Below, piece by piece: positions 1 to 7,098 of a stretch of 25,749 bases of DNA (position 1 is its first letter; every line of letters starts with the position of its first letter). The notes under the pieces were generated by a model that was not told the origin of the DNA, made no database searches, and was given only the letters and a program-made list of their open reading frames with translations. Origin of the DNA: JAKFWI01 sp050246435 (GTDB lineage Bacteria; Pseudomonadota; Alphaproteobacteria; Caulobacterales; Aquidulcibacteraceae). The stretch lies in contig JBFWWB010000022.1 in assembly GCA_050246435.1 (NCBI GenBank), positions 1-25,749 on the forward strand. The letters run 5' to 3'. The translations under genes were made by a program, and so were the position numbers.

Positions 1-509
1 TGGCGCTGAAGGACCGCTGGATCGACGTGCGGGCCGACGCCTGCGTGCGCGAGGACGGCGTGCGCCTCGATCCCTATTACGTGCTGCGCTATCCCGATTG
101 GGTGCACGTCGCCTGCTTCGACGGGGCGGGCAGGCTGTGCCTCGTCGATCAGTATCGCCACGGCGCTGGCAAGGTGGTGCGCGAATTGCCGGGCGGGATG
201 CTGGAGGAAGGCGAGACGCCTGAAGAGGGCGCGGCGCGCGAATTGCGCGAGGAAGCCGGATTGAGCGGCGTCGATTGGCGTTATCACGGCGCCTACAGCC
301 CCAATCCGGCGACGCACTCGAACATGATCCACATCTTCTCGTGCCACGCCGCGGGCGAAGCCGCCGTGCAGACGCTCGACGAGACGGAGGAGATCAACGC
401 CTATTTCGCGACGCCTGAAGAAATCGCCGGCTTCGTGGAAGACGGCTCCTACGGGCAGCTTTCGCATATCGGCATCCTGCATCGGCTGCGTATGGCGGGG
501 CTGTTCTAA
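1..509 (+). CDS. NUDIX hydrolase, ADP-ribose pyrophosphatase-like (5' end outside window)
   Basis: Hydrolyses a nucleoside diphosphate linked to another group; the closest general type is the ADP-ribose pyrophosphatase branch, presumably cytosolic. The Nudix box is complete and fits G-x5-E-x7-REUxEExGU: it starts GGMLEEGE and ends RELREEAGL, at about 185-255. The reading frame is open to the left edge (ALKDRWIDVR precedes the first in-window GTG at 27), so the true start most likely lies upstream and the protein is truncated by the window, not by mutation. It ends with TAA at 507-509 and faces the phosphatase gene across about 120 bases. The exact substrate cannot be told; a nucleotide-sugar hydrolase role would fit the neighbourhood but is only inference. 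Confidence 0.85.
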   Translation, partial: ALKDRWIDVRADACVREDGVRLDPYYVLRYPDWVHVACFDGAGRLCLVDQYRHGAGKVVRELPGGMLEEGETPEEGAARELREEAGLSGVDWRYHGAYSPNPATHSNMIHIFSCHAAGEAAVQTLDETEEINAYFATPEEIAGFVEDGSYGQLSHIGILHRLRMAGLF

Positions 510-632
510 AGCGTTTCCGCCGCCGCTCGGCTCCTGCGCGCCTATAGTCATGCGGACGGCCAAGTTGGATGGAACGCCAGCGTTTCTGAGCCCCAGCTCT
601 TGCTGGAGCCGAGTATGGATGACTTGCGGAAA

Positions 633-1241
633 TTAAAGCGCTTCGGGCGCGAGGTTCCACGCTTCGACGCGCCAGCGCCCGGCGTCATGCGCCATGCGGC
701 AGACGTGGCCGGTGCGCACCTTGAGATCGGGTACGCCTTCGGCGTTTTCTGCGCAGCGCGCGAAGAAGCGCAGCACGCCGTTGCTCGACACGATCAGCGC
801 GCGCGGCGCGGCGCGCGCGGCGACTTCCGCCAGGATTTCGCGCGCGTTCGAGAGCATCTGCGCTTCGCTTGGCGTCCAGCCGGGGGCGGCTGGCCACACT
901 GAGTGCTGATCCCAGCGCGTCAATGCCTCGCCGCCGCCGCGCGCATGAATCTCGTCCGTGGAAAGCGCTTCCCAGGCGCCGTAATCGATTTCGCGCAGCG
1001 CATCGCGGATTTCGATCACCGCGCCACCGCCCAGCGCCAGTTCGGCGTGGCGGCGCGTGCGCTGAAGCGGCCCCGTCAGCGCGTAGGCCGGGGGCTCTGC
1101 GGCCAGCGCCGCATGCAGCCGCAGCGCCTGGGCTTCGCCTTCCGCCGTCAACGCCAGATCGGTGCGCGCGCCGACCCAAACGACCTTATCGCCTTTGGCG
1201 AAGGTGTTGCCGTGGCGCGCGAGCAGCAGCTCAATCGGCAA
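633..1241 (-). CDS. Histidine phosphatase (phosphoglycerate mutase-like) family protein, variant active site
   Basis: A 202-residue protein of the RHG (phosphoglycerate mutase-like) superfamily, which removes phosphate through a phospho-histidine. The N-terminus carries LLARHGNT, with R9-H10-G11 as the catalytic motif, and EIDYGAW near residues 84-90 matches the family's Glu region. The second catalytic His, normally in a VSHGG-type motif, is absent: the aligned stretch is V151-S-S-N-G-V-L-R, so activity may be altered or the dyad completed elsewhere. I chose the TTG at 1241-1239 because the frame enters the family fold at once and overlaps the kdsB stop by 11 bases, suggesting translational coupling; the longer frame to 1358 only shadows kdsB. 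Pairing with kdsB hints at a phosphosugar substrate, but that is inference. Confidence 0.75.
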   Translation of the reverse strand: MPIELLLARHGNTFAKGDKVVWVGARTDLALTAEGEAQALRLHAALAAEPPAYALTGPLQRTRRHAELALGGGAVIEIRDALREIDYGAWEALSTDEIHARGGGEALTRWDQHSVWPAAPGWTPSEAQMLSNAREILAEVAARAAPRALIVSSNGVLRFFARCAENAEGVPDLKVRTGHVCRMAHDAGRWRVEAWNLAPEAL

Positions 1242-2007
1242 GCAATTCCCCTTCGCGCGCGATGATCGCCTCCACGCGCGCCACGTCTTCCGGGGAATCC
1301 ACGGAAGCATGCGAGCGGCCGCGATAATCCACGACGGCGACGCGGATGCGCATGCCATGCTCCAGCGCGCGCAATTGCTCCAGCTGCTCGCTTTTTTCGA
1401 GCGGCGTTTCCGGCAAGGCGATCAGCCGGCGCAGCGCATCGAGCCGGTACGCGTACAGGCCGATATGGCGGAAGATTTCCGCAGGCGCGCCCGTGCGCGA
1501 GAAGGGCAGCACGGCCTTGGAAAAATAAAGCGCCTCGCCGGCGCGGTTCATCACCACCGTCGTGCCGGAGGCAGGCGTGTCCTTCTTTTCCGCGATGAAC
1601 TGGCGCGCGGCTTCGCCCGTGAGGCGCACCGCAGGCGTGCCGATCTCGGCGCCCGGCGCCTGCATCGCTTCGATCATCGCGCCGATCACCCAGGGCGGCG
1701 TGATCGGCGCGTCGCCCTGCAGGTTCACCACCACGTCGGGCGCAAGGCCCAGCGCGTCGATCGCGGCGAGCGCACGCTCGGTGCCGTTGCGGCATTCGGG
1801 CGGCGTCATCACCGCTTCGCCGCCGAACGCGCGGACCGCGGCGGCGATCGCCTCGTGGTCGGTCGCGACCAGCGTGCGGCAGCCGGCGGCGCGCGCGATG
1901 CGCCACACCCGTTCGATCATCGCACGCCCGGCAATCGGGGCGAGCGGCTTGCCCGGCAGGCGTGTCGAGGCGTAGCGCGCGGGGATGACGATGATGGTTT
2001 CGGCCAT
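1231..2007 (-). CDS. kdsB: 3-deoxy-manno-octulosonate cytidylyltransferase (CMP-Kdo synthetase)
   Basis: Activates Kdo with CTP to give CMP-Kdo, the donor for the lipopolysaccharide inner core, in the cytosol. At 258 residues it has the usual length. The N-terminal IPARYASTRLPGKPL motif (residues 8-22) is the family's nucleotide-binding signature. NLQGDAPITPP carries the metal-binding QGD, HIGLYAYR matches the conserved region after the active site, and LEQLRALE followed by SVDSPEDV matches the C-terminal signature. The ATG at 2007-2005 gives the expected N-terminus, with only a weak upstream GGA. It is first in a two-gene unit with the overlapping phosphatase and is divergent from the C-methyltransferase across 92 bases. 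Presence of this gene implies a Gram-negative envelope with Kdo. Confidence 0.95.
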   Translation of the reverse strand: MAETIIVIPARYASTRLPGKPLAPIAGRAMIERVWRIARAAGCRTLVATDHEAIAAAVRAFGGEAVMTPPECRNGTERALAAIDALGLAPDVVVNLQGDAPITPPWVIGAMIEAMQAPGAEIGTPAVRLTGEAARQFIAEKKDTPASGTTVVMNRAGEALYFSKAVLPFSRTGAPAEIFRHIGLYAYRLDALRRLIALPETPLEKSEQLEQLRALEHGMRIRVAVVDYRGRSHASVDSPEDVARVEAIIAREGELLAD

Positions 2008-2099
2008 GAGCGCATCCAGCGTTAGCAGCCCCCGCGCGCAGCGGCAAAAGCCGGCGAGCGCAGCGGAATCTTAACCAAGTCTGTCCAGCCTCGGCTGCA

Positions 2100-3392
2100 A
2101 TGGCTGCGCATCGGACTTCGGCGAAGACCGCCCCGCGCCGCGACGCCGCGCCAGCGGCGTTCGGCGTTCCCATTCCGCATTGCCGGCTGTGCGCCGGCCC
2201 CGTGCGACCGCTCTTTTCGTTGGGGATTTTGGCCTCGTGCGGGGCGTTTCCACGCAAAGGCGAGGCCGATCCGCCCGCCGGCCCGCTGGACATGGGCCAG
2301 TGTGCAGCGTGCGGGCTGGTGCAGCTGCAGCACGATTTTGCGCTCGAGAGCCTGTTTCGCGGCGGCTACGGTTATCGCTCGGGCCTGAACGAAAGCATGA
2401 TCGGCCATCTGGCCGGCATCGCGGAGGCCGCCGCCCGGCGCGTCGGCCTGGCGGCCGGCGAAACCGTTCTCGACATCGGCAGCAACGATGGGACGCTGCT
2501 GTCTTGTTATCCGGCGGGCGTCCGCCTCGTCGGCATGGATCCGACCAGCGCGCGGTTCGCGGCATTCTATCCCGCTGGCGCGTTGCGGGCGGCGGATTTC
2601 TTCACCGCTGCGGGGTTCGCAGCGCTCGTGCCCGGCGCGCAGGCGCGGATCGTGACAAGCATCGCGATGCTCTACGATCTGCCCGATCCCAACGCGTTCG
2701 CGGCGGACGTGGCCGGCGTGCTCGCACCTGACGGCGTCTGGATCACGGAGCAGAGCTATCTGCCCACGATGCTCGCGCGCAACGCGTTCGACACGATCTG
2801 CCACGAGCATCTGGAATATTACGGCCTCGCCCAGATCGAGCGGCTGGCCGCGCGCCACGGCCTGCGCGTGATCGACGCGCGCCTGAACGACGTGAACGGC
2901 GGCAGCTTTCAGGTATGGATCGCGCACGACCGCGCCCCGTACGCGACCAACACCGCCGCGCTGGAGACGCTGCACGCGCAGGAGGCGGGGCTCGCGGCGG
3001 GTGAAGGCGGCGCGCTGGCGGCGTTTCACGCGCGGCTGCAGCAGGCGCGCATAAACACGATCGGCTTCCTGGCGCGCCAGCGTGCGGCGGGGCGCGTGGT
3101 GCACGGCTATGGCGCCTCCACCAAGGGCAACACGCTGCTGCAATGCCTGGGCGTCGGCCCCGATCTGCTGCCCGCCATTGCCGATCGCAACCCGGAAAAA
3201 TGGGGCGCAGTGACGCCGGGTTCGCGCATCCCCATTATCTCGGAAGAGGATTCGCGCGCCGCCCGACCGGACTATTATCTCGCACTGCCCTGGCATTTCC
3301 GCGACGCCTTCCTTGCGCGCGAAACAGGCTTCCTGGCGCGCGGCGGGCGCTTCGTGTTTCCGCTGCCGGAGTTCGAGATCGTTTCAGCGTGA
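2100..3392 (+). CDS. SAM-dependent sugar C-methyltransferase (TylCIII/NovU type)
   Basis: A 430-residue enzyme that by family adds a methyl group from SAM to a ring carbon of a 4-keto nucleotide sugar, giving branched deoxysugars. The three-part architecture is visible: an N-terminal zinc-binding domain with C28-x2-C31 and C68-x2-C71; a class I methyltransferase domain with motif VLDIGSNDG (residues 123-131); ICHEHLEYY, the conserved family motif in the active-site region; and a C-terminal domain starting near VHGYGASTKGN with a second nucleotide-binding-like fold. A 4-keto substrate could come from RmlB, RmlC or Gmd products made nearby (inference). The ATG at 2100 has no clear Shine-Dalgarno and the first 25 residues look unstructured, so the exact start is uncertain. 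The next gene follows after 112 bases. Confidence 0.88.
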   Translation: MAAHRTSAKTAPRRDAAPAAFGVPIPHCRLCAGPVRPLFSLGILASCGAFPRKGEADPPAGPLDMGQCAACGLVQLQHDFALESLFRGGYGYRSGLNESMIGHLAGIAEAAARRVGLAAGETVLDIGSNDGTLLSCYPAGVRLVGMDPTSARFAAFYPAGALRAADFFTAAGFAALVPGAQARIVTSIAMLYDLPDPNAFAADVAGVLAPDGVWITEQSYLPTMLARNAFDTICHEHLEYYGLAQIERLAARHGLRVIDARLNDVNGGSFQVWIAHDRAPYATNTAALETLHAQEAGLAAGEGGALAAFHARLQQARINTIGFLARQRAAGRVVHGYGASTKGNTLLQCLGVGPDLLPAIADRNPEKWGAVTPGSRIPIISEEDSRAARPDYYLALPWHFRDAFLARETGFLARGGRFVFPLPEFEIVSA

Positions 3393-3417
3393 AGGCCGCG
3401 CGCCGCCGCGCCCGCCG

Positions 3418-3446
3418 TTGACGCCATCGGGGCGATCCCCTAAGGC
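3418..3446 (+). promoter_or_regulatory. Candidate sigma-70-type promoter upstream of the epimerase gene
   Basis: TTGACG at 3418-3423 is followed 17 bases later by TAAGGC at 3441-3446. The -35 match is good and the -10 match is weak. It lies between the C-methyltransferase stop and the triplicated epimerase start region, so it could give the epimerase its own transcript. This is inference from spacing and sequence only. Confidence 0.25.
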
Positions 3447-3467
3447 AGCGCCAGGCGCCCGAGACGC

Positions 3468-3488
3468 ATGATGTATCTGGTCACCTGA
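3468..3488 (+). other. Leader mini-ORF 1 (MMYLVT) upstream of epimerase
   Basis: ATG ATG TAT CTG GTC ACC TGA encodes six residues identical to the start of the epimerase (MYLVT preceded by Met). Its TGA (3486-3488) overlaps the ATG of the second mini-ORF. Whether it is translated is unknown; no strong Shine-Dalgarno is seen before it. It may be a passive product of a tandem duplication. Confidence 0.4.
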
Positions 3489-3519
3489 TGTATCTGGCCG
3501 CTTGATGTATCTGGTCACC
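3469..3519 (+). repeat. Three tandem copies of a 17-bp unit covering the epimerase start codon
   Basis: The unit TGATGTATCTGGTCACC occurs at 3469-3485, a variant with 14 of 17 matches occurs at 3486-3502 (ending CCGCT), and an exact copy occurs at 3503-3519. The third copy is the real start of the epimerase gene (ATG at 3505, MYLVTG). Because 17 is not a multiple of three, the upstream copies create two tiny reading frames, MMYLVT-stop and MYLAA-stop. Each stop overlaps the next start as TGATG. Confidence 0.95.
3488..3505 (+). other. Leader mini-ORF 2 (MYLAA) upstream of epimerase
   Basis: ATG TAT CTG GCC GCT TGA encodes five residues. Its TGA (3503-3505) shares one base with the epimerase ATG (3505-3507), the classic arrangement for termination-reinitiation. 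Function is inferred from geometry only. Confidence 0.4.
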
Positions 3520-4464
3520 GGGGCCGCCGGTTTCATTGGATTTCACGTCGCTTCCCGCTTGCTCGACGAGGGCGAGGCGGTGTTCGGCGTCGATTCCCTC
3601 AACGATTATTATGATGTGGCGCTGAAGCGCGCGCGCCTGGCGCAGCTGGCGGGGCGCGGCGGCTTCCGATTCGCAGAGGTCGACGTCGCGGACATCGATG
3701 CGCTGCGCGCGGCGGCGCCGCCGGGCGTCACGCAGGTAATCCATCTCGCGGCGCAAGCGGGCGTGCGCTATTCGCTTGAGGCGCCGTTCGCGTACGAGCA
3801 TTCCAACCTCAAGGGGCATCTGGCGATGCTCGAATATGCGCGCGGCCTCGATGGCTTGCGCCATTTCGTTTACGCGTCGTCGTCTTCCGTGTATGGCGAC
3901 CGCAGCGACGGGCCGTTCCGCGAAAGCGACCGCTGCGATGCGCCGCGCTCGCTTTACGCCGCCACCAAGCGCGCGTGCGAGCTGATGAGCGAAACCTACG
4001 CGCATCTGCATGGCCTGCCGCAGACAGGGCTGCGCTTCTTCACCGTCTATGGCCCGTGGGGCCGGCCGGACATGGCCTATTGGACGTTCAGCGAGAAGAT
4101 ACTGCGCGGGCAGCCGATCGAATTGTACGGCGAAGGCAAGCTGGCGCGCGATTTCACCTATATCGAGGACGTGGCCCCGGCGATCGCGCGCATTGCGGCG
4201 GCGCCCGCCGCGGACGGCGCGCACCGGCTCTACAATATCGGCAATTCGCGCCCGGCGACCGTGCTGGAGCTGGTGGATTGCATCGAGCGCGCGCTGGGCC
4301 GGAAGGCCGATCGCCGCCTCGTGGCGCAGCTCAAGACGGAAGTCTCCGCCACGTTCGCCGATCATGCCCGCGCCACCGCCGATTTCGGCTTCGAACCGAA
4401 AACCTCGATCGAGGAAGGGATTCCGCGCTTCACCACTTGGCTGAAGGGCTGGCTGAACGGTTAA
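3505..4464 (+). CDS. NAD-dependent sugar epimerase, UDP-glucuronate 4-epimerase-like
   Basis: An extended short-chain dehydrogenase that most likely interconverts UDP-glucuronate and UDP-galacturonate. The Rossmann motif GAAGFIG is at residues 6-12. The stretch with NDYYDVALKRARL, SSSSVYG, Y151-x3-K155 (YAATK) and RFFTVYGPWGRPDM is characteristic of the LspL/Cap1J-type UDP-glucuronate epimerases. Length is 319 residues, slightly short for the family. I start at ATG 3505; a TTG just before it (3502) is in frame but belongs to the repeat. The gene ends convergently with purU, the two stop codons overlapping in TTAA at 4461-4464. A related 4-epimerase specificity cannot be excluded. Confidence 0.85.
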   Translation: MYLVTGAAGFIGFHVASRLLDEGEAVFGVDSLNDYYDVALKRARLAQLAGRGGFRFAEVDVADIDALRAAAPPGVTQVIHLAAQAGVRYSLEAPFAYEHSNLKGHLAMLEYARGLDGLRHFVYASSSSVYGDRSDGPFRESDRCDAPRSLYAATKRACELMSETYAHLHGLPQTGLRFFTVYGPWGRPDMAYWTFSEKILRGQPIELYGEGKLARDFTYIEDVAPAIARIAAAPAADGAHRLYNIGNSRPATVLELVDCIERALGRKADRRLVAQLKTEVSATFADHARATADFGFEPKTSIEEGIPRFTTWLKGWLNG

Positions 4465-5309
4465 CTGAACACCACCGTCTTCGCGCCGTTCAGCAGCACG
4501 CGGCGTTCGGCATGCCATTTCACCGCGCGCGACAGCACGATCGCCTCGACGTCGCGCCCGGCGGCGATGAAATCCTGAACAGACTGGCCGTGATGCACGC
4601 GCTCGGTCGCCTGCTCGATGATCGGGCCTTCATCCAGATCTTCGCTGACATAATGCGCCGTGGCGCCGATCAGCTTCACGCCGCGCGCATGCGCGCGGTG
4701 ATAGGGGCGCGCGCCCTTGAAGCCTGGGAGAAACGAGTGATGGATGTTGATTACGCGCCCGCGCAGGCGCGCGCAGGTTTCCGCAGAAAGCACCTGCATG
4801 TAACGCGCAAGCACAACGAGTTCGACGCCGGCCTTCGCCACAATCTCCAGCAGCGCGCGCTCCTGCGCGGCCTTGGTTTCGGCCGCGACGGGCAAATAGT
4901 GGAACGGCAGGCCGGCCTGCTCGACAAGGCCACGGAAATCTTCGTGATTGGAGACGACGGCGCGCAGATCGATCGGCAGATCGCCGAAGCGCCAACGGAA
5001 CATGAGGTCGTTGAGGCAATGGCCGTGGCGCGACACCATGATCAGGGTCGGCGTTTTCGCCGCCGCGTCGTGGAAGGCGCACGCCATTGCGAAAGCCTGT
5101 GCGGCGGGCGCGAACGCAGCCTCGAGGCCGGCGAGGGAAGCATCGTCTGGCGCCTGGAACACCACGCGCATGAAGAACTCGCCCGTCGCGCGATCGCCGA
5201 ACTGGGCGCTCTCCAGGATGTTGCAGCTTTGCCCTGCGAGAAAGCCCGAGACGGCGGCGACGACGCCGATCCGGTCCGGGCAGGAAAGGGTGAGGATGAA
5301 ATCGCGCAT
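4461..5309 (-). CDS. purU: Formyltetrahydrofolate deformylase
   Basis: Hydrolyses 10-formyl-THF to THF and formate, balancing one-carbon pools and supplying formate. The 282-residue product has an N-terminal ACT domain (MRDFILTLSCPDRIG onward, about residues 1-80) and a C-terminal formyltransferase fold with HHSFLPGFKGARPY, the GATAHYV region and DLDEGPII, which contain the catalytic Asn/His/Asp region of the family. The chosen ATG at 5309-5307 starts exactly at the ACT domain; the frame extends 12 residues further upstream but these do not fit. It is a housekeeping gene sitting between sugar genes on the opposite strand and shows no direct link to glycan synthesis. Confidence 0.93.
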   Translation of the reverse strand: MRDFILTLSCPDRIGVVAAVSGFLAGQSCNILESAQFGDRATGEFFMRVVFQAPDDASLAGLEAAFAPAAQAFAMACAFHDAAAKTPTLIMVSRHGHCLNDLMFRWRFGDLPIDLRAVVSNHEDFRGLVEQAGLPFHYLPVAAETKAAQERALLEIVAKAGVELVVLARYMQVLSAETCARLRGRVINIHHSFLPGFKGARPYHRAHARGVKLIGATAHYVSEDLDEGPIIEQATERVHHGQSVQDFIAAGRDVEAIVLSRAVKWHAERRVLLNGAKTVVFS

Positions 5310-5317
5310 GACACGCC

Positions 5318-5339
5318 AGCTACGCGGCTTCGCGGAGCT
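5318..5339. promoter_or_regulatory. Inverted repeat in the purU/fcl divergent region
   Basis: AGCT-A-CGCG-GCTT-CGCG-G-AGCT forms a near-perfect inverted repeat (one A/G mismatch) in the 74-base gap between the divergent purU and fcl starts. It could be an operator or an RNA hairpin. The gap otherwise shows only a weak promoter-like pair (TTGCGC at 5346, TTATGG at 5369) on the fcl side. Confidence 0.3.
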
Positions 5340-5383
5340 AGGCAATTGCGCCGCGCGCGGCTTGCGCTTTATGGTCGCCGCGC

Positions 5384-6343
5384 ATGAAAGCGCCGATTCC
5401 CTATGAATTGAGGGGCAAGCGGATCTGGGTCGCGGGGCATCGCGGGCTGGTGGGCTCCGCGCTCATGCGCCGGCTGGCGCGTGAGGATTGCACGATCCTG
5501 ACGGCGACGCGCGAAGAGCTGGATCTCATGGATCAGGCCGCGGTCCAGGCCTGGGTGCGCGCGGCGCGCCCGGATGCGGCGATCATGGCGGCGGCGCGCG
5601 TCGGCGGTATCGTGGCCAACGATTCGGCGCCGGCCGATTTCATCTACGACAATCTCGTGATCGAGACGAACGTGGTGGGCGCGCTGCATCGCTACGGCGT
5701 CGAGAAATTCCTCTTCCTCGGCTCTTCCTGCGTGTACCCGAAATTCGCCGAGCAGCCGATCCACGAAGACTCACTGCTTTCCGGCGCGCTCGAACCCACG
5801 AACGAATGGTACGCCGTGGCGAAGATCGCCGGCATCAAATTGTGCCAGGCGTTCCGCCGCCAGCACGGCGCCGATTTCATCAGCGCGATGCCGACCAATC
5901 TCTATGGGCCGGGCGACAATTTCGATCTGCAGCTGAGCCATGTCGTGCCGGCGCTGATCCGCAAGGCGCATGCCGCGAAGGTCGCCGGCGACGCCGCGAT
6001 GACGATCTGGGGCACTGGCGCGCCACGGCGCGAATTCCTGCATGTCGACGATTGCGCCGATGCATTGGTGCATCTGCTGCGCTTCTATTCCGACGAGGCG
6101 CAAATCAATGTCGGCTCCGGCGAAGATATCGCGATCTACGATCTGGCGCGGCTGATCGGCGAGGTCGTGGGCTTTCAGGGCGAAATCGCACGCGATACGG
6201 CGAAACCGGACGGCACCCCGCGCAAGCTGCTGAGCGCGGAGCGCATGCTGGGGTTGGGCTGGCGGCCGAAGATCGCGTTGCGCGAAGGGCTGGCGGAAAC
6301 CTACGCCTGGTATCTCGCGCACGTCGCGCCGAACGAAGCCTAG
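5384..6343 (+). CDS. fcl: GDP-L-fucose synthase (GDP-4-keto-6-deoxymannose 3,5-epimerase-4-reductase)
   Basis: Converts the Gmd product to GDP-L-fucose with NADPH in the cytosol. The 319-residue protein has the nucleotide-binding GHRGLVGSAL motif near residues 18-27, MAAARVGGIVAN, LGSSCVYPK with the catalytic Ser and neighbouring Cys, EWYAVAK with Y143-x3-K147, and NLYGPGDNFD, all signatures of the GER/Fcl branch of extended SDRs. No Shine-Dalgarno is visible before ATG 5384, so a leaderless message is possible. It is separated from gmd (9707) by a minus-strand unit, unlike the usual adjacent gmd-fcl pair. Its stop overlaps that of the convergent methyltransferase in CTAG (6340-6343). Confidence 0.93.
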   Translation: MKAPIPYELRGKRIWVAGHRGLVGSALMRRLAREDCTILTATREELDLMDQAAVQAWVRAARPDAAIMAAARVGGIVANDSAPADFIYDNLVIETNVVGALHRYGVEKFLFLGSSCVYPKFAEQPIHEDSLLSGALEPTNEWYAVAKIAGIKLCQAFRRQHGADFISAMPTNLYGPGDNFDLQLSHVVPALIRKAHAAKVAGDAAMTIWGTGAPRREFLHVDDCADALVHLLRFYSDEAQINVGSGEDIAIYDLARLIGEVVGFQGEIARDTAKPDGTPRKLLSAERMLGLGWRPKIALREGLAETYAWYLAHVAPNEA

Positions 6344-7098
6344 AGGCGTTCGATCGTCAGCAGCATGCGGAAGCCGAAGGCGCGGCCCAGCGGGCGCTCC
6401 AGCGCGCGTTCGAACGCGAGCAGCGGCTTCGCCGCCGCCGCCGGCAGTGCGGACCAACGTTGGAAGCCGCCGCTCAACGGATAAGCGAGGAAAGAAAACC
6501 AGCTCACTTCTGTGATGCGCAGCTGCGGAAATGCGGCATGGAAACGCGTACGATTCCGCGTGGCGATCAAGGTCGGGATCGCTTGATTGGAATCGTAAGG
6601 GTCGCGCGCGGGATCGGGGGCGCCGTCGATCAGGGGATCGGCGCGCATGCGCACAGGCTCCTGGTGGATGAAGCGGTAGAAGGCTTGCGAACCCGGCGTG
6701 ATTGCCGGCTCGATCATCACCACGCGCCCGCCCGGGCGCAGCACCCGCGCCGCCTCGCGGAAAAAGCGCGCCGGGAATTCGACGTGGTGGAGCACGTCGA
6801 GCAGGAAGATGGTGGAGAGCGCGCCATTCGCGAAGGGCAGCGCCTGCGCATCGGCCACGAGATCGAGCCAGGGTGCAGGCTGGATGTCGGAGGCGAGAAT
6901 ATCGGGCGCCAGCGCCTTGAGGCCGCCCACGCCGCCGCCGATCTCGAGAGCGGGGCCCGGCGCACGGCGCGCTAGCATCCGCGCGAAGAGATCGCCATAG
7001 ACGGCGCGCAGCACCGGTTTTTCCGCCCAGATGCGGCGGTAGTCCGCGATCGGCTCGGATGCGGCCTGCGGCGTCAAATCGCTTTCAGCTTGCGCCAT
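6340..7098 (-). CDS. Class I SAM-dependent methyltransferase
   Basis: A 252-residue class I methyltransferase with motif I LEIGGGVGG (residues 51-59), an acidic motif II region (LASDIQ), FLLDVLHHVEFP and VLRPGGRVVMIEP. These match the Methyltransf_11 type that methylates small molecules or sugars. The C-terminal part after residue 150 is family-variable. The ATG at 7098-7096 lies inside the end of the preceding fusion gene, a 25-base overlap that suggests translational coupling. It is third in the minus-strand unit flippase-like / fusion / methyltransferase. A glycan O-methyltransferase role is inferred from context; the substrate is unknown. Confidence 0.85.
   Translation of the reverse strand: MAQAESDLTPQAASEPIADYRRIWAEKPVLRAVYGDLFARMLARRAPGPALEIGGGVGGLKALAPDILASDIQPAPWLDLVADAQALPFANGALSTIFLLDVLHHVEFPARFFREAARVLRPGGRVVMIEPAITPGSQAFYRFIHQEPVRMRADPLIDGAPDPARDPYDSNQAIPTLIATRNRTRFHAAFPQLRITEVSWFSFLAYPLSGGFQRWSALPAAAAKPLLAFERALERPLGRAFGFRMLLTIERL

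Noticed and set aside
593..606. CCAGC-TCTT-GCTGG hairpin between the NUDIX and phosphatase genes as a terminator
   Set aside because: The stem is only five pairs and no T-run follows on either strand.
2022..3296. 424-residue minus-strand open frame
   Set aside because: It lies opposite the well-supported C-methyltransferase, is rich in Arg/Ala/Gln, and has no recognisable motif; it is a high-GC antisense shadow.
5384..6343. Possible RmlD (dTDP-4-dehydrorhamnose reductase)
   Set aside because: SSCVYPK, YAVAK and NLYGPGDNFD are GDP-L-fucose synthase signatures, not RmlD.
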